Below, in pieces: positions 5,534 to 6,042 of a stretch of DNA of 6,042 nucleotides. The notes under the pieces were generated by a model. The model ran no database searches and was not told where the DNA came from. It saw nothing but the letters and a program-made list of their open reading frames with translations. Position 1 is the first letter of the stretch. Each line of letters opens with the position of its first letter. The stretch covers positions 1 to 6,042 of the forward strand of contig DMKZ01000045.1 in the NCBI GenBank assembly GCA_003454065.1, given 5' to 3'. The DNA is from Spirochaetaceae bacterium (GTDB lineage Bacteria > Spirochaetota > Spirochaetia > Sphaerochaetales > Sphaerochaetaceae). A program made the translations under genes and the position numbers.

Positions 5534-6042
5534 TTATTTGTTTTTCCTTAAAATCTCAAACACGCACAAATCGGATAGAATGCAATCCTCGCAGCGGGGA
5601 TTGGATGATTTGCAAACATTTCTGCCGAAATAATTCGCAGCCATGGAATACCTGTATTGACGTTCGGGGGCAAGATTCGAAATGAAGAACTTCTCAACTT
5701 CGAAGGCATTATCGGTTTTCACGAATCCTATCCTGTTCGCCAGCCTTATGAAATGCGTGTCGCAAATGATTGCAGGAAGGCCGAATACTTCGCCGCGAAC
5801 GCAATTGGCCGTTTTTCTCCCGACTCCGGGAATCGCCAGCAAATCGTCAAAACTACGAGGGACCTTGCCGCTGAACCTGTCTGAAATCATAATTGCGGCG
5901 GCCTTGAGGCTTTTAGCCTTCGATTTATGCAAACCCAAAGTCCTGATGGAGTCCTCTATGTCTCCAACAGGCGCTTTGGCAAAATCGCTCAAGGTCTTGA
6001 ATTTGGCAAACAGCCCGTCCTTGACCGCCATAACCTTCCTAT
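5534..6042 (-). CDS. nth: Endonuclease III, C-terminal part (5' end beyond the right edge)
   Basis: Endonuclease III is a base excision repair DNA glycosylase and AP lyase that removes oxidised pyrimidines. The frame is open to the right edge with sensible family sequence (RKV) before the first visible Met at 6031, so that Met is internal and roughly 45-50 N-terminal residues are missing. Counting from that Met, the helix-hairpin-helix reads LLAIPGVGRKTAN at 64-76 with the catalytic lysine at 73 (E. coli Lys120). The catalytic aspartate is Asp91 in CDTHFIRLANR (E. coli Asp138). Four cysteines at 140, 147, 150 and 156 keep the C-x6-C-x2-C-x5-C spacing of the [4Fe-4S] cluster. These features separate it from MutY and OGG-type enzymes, although MutY shares the cluster; the lysine in the hairpin supports Nth. 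The stop is TAA at 5536-5534, about 100 bases before the lipoprotein start. Confidence 0.94.
   Translation of the reverse strand, partial: RKVMAVKDGLFAKFKTLSDFAKAPVGDIEDSIRTLGLHKSKAKSLKAAAIMISDRFSGKVPRSFDDLLAIPGVGRKTANCVRGEVFGLPAIICDTHFIRLANRIGFVKTDNAFEVEKFFISNLAPERQYRYSMAANYFGRNVCKSSNPRCEDCILSDLCVFEILRKNK

Noticed and set aside
1..6042. A novel defence, mobile or biosynthetic system
   Set aside because: All five genes belong to recognisable families, four of them housekeeping. No toxin-antitoxin pair, nuclease-helicase set, integrase, reverse transcriptase or direct-repeat array was found.

Overview
The window carries five genes, all on the minus strand. In transcription order (right to left) they are a partial endonuclease III (nth, 6042-5534), a 728-residue lipoprotein with Ig-like and BspA-type leucine-rich repeats (5431-3245), the ribosomal GTPase LepA/EF-4 (3210-1402), hypoxanthine phosphoribosyltransferase (hpt, 1365-742) and the first 246 residues of adenylosuccinate synthetase (purA, 740 to the left edge). 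No tRNA, rRNA, CRISPR array, insertion sequence or phage gene is visible. Every plus-strand open frame lies antisense to one of these genes.

Organism: a bacterium of roughly balanced base composition using the standard genetic code (TGA and TAA as stops). The protein sequences together with a lipid-anchored Big2/BspA-type surface protein suggest a host- or gut-associated anaerobe. A spirochaete of the Treponema/Sphaerochaeta kind is my first guess, with Bacillota or Bacteroidota as alternatives. This is a weak inference from general resemblance, not an identification.

Layout: after the nth stop there is a gap of about 100 bases, the longest in the window and the likeliest place for a promoter. 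The lipoprotein follows, with a strong Shine-Dalgarno sequence that fixes its start. The next gaps are 34 bases (lipoprotein-lepA), 36 bases (lepA-hpt, holding a small perfect hairpin) and 1 base (hpt-purA, with the purA ribosome binding site inside the hpt end). The spacing suggests a lepA-hpt-purA transcription unit, perhaps led by the lipoprotein gene.

Function: hpt and purA form a short salvage route. Hpt turns hypoxanthine and PRPP into IMP, and PurA commits IMP to AMP by way of adenylosuccinate. LepA (translation quality and ribosome assembly) and endonuclease III (base excision repair) are housekeeping. The lipoprotein is the only accessory-type gene and the most variable-looking part. 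I do not see a new multi-gene system here. The most notable points are the altered IMP-loop motif in PurA (GQLG where GAQG is usual) and the cysteine-punctuated repeats of the lipoprotein.
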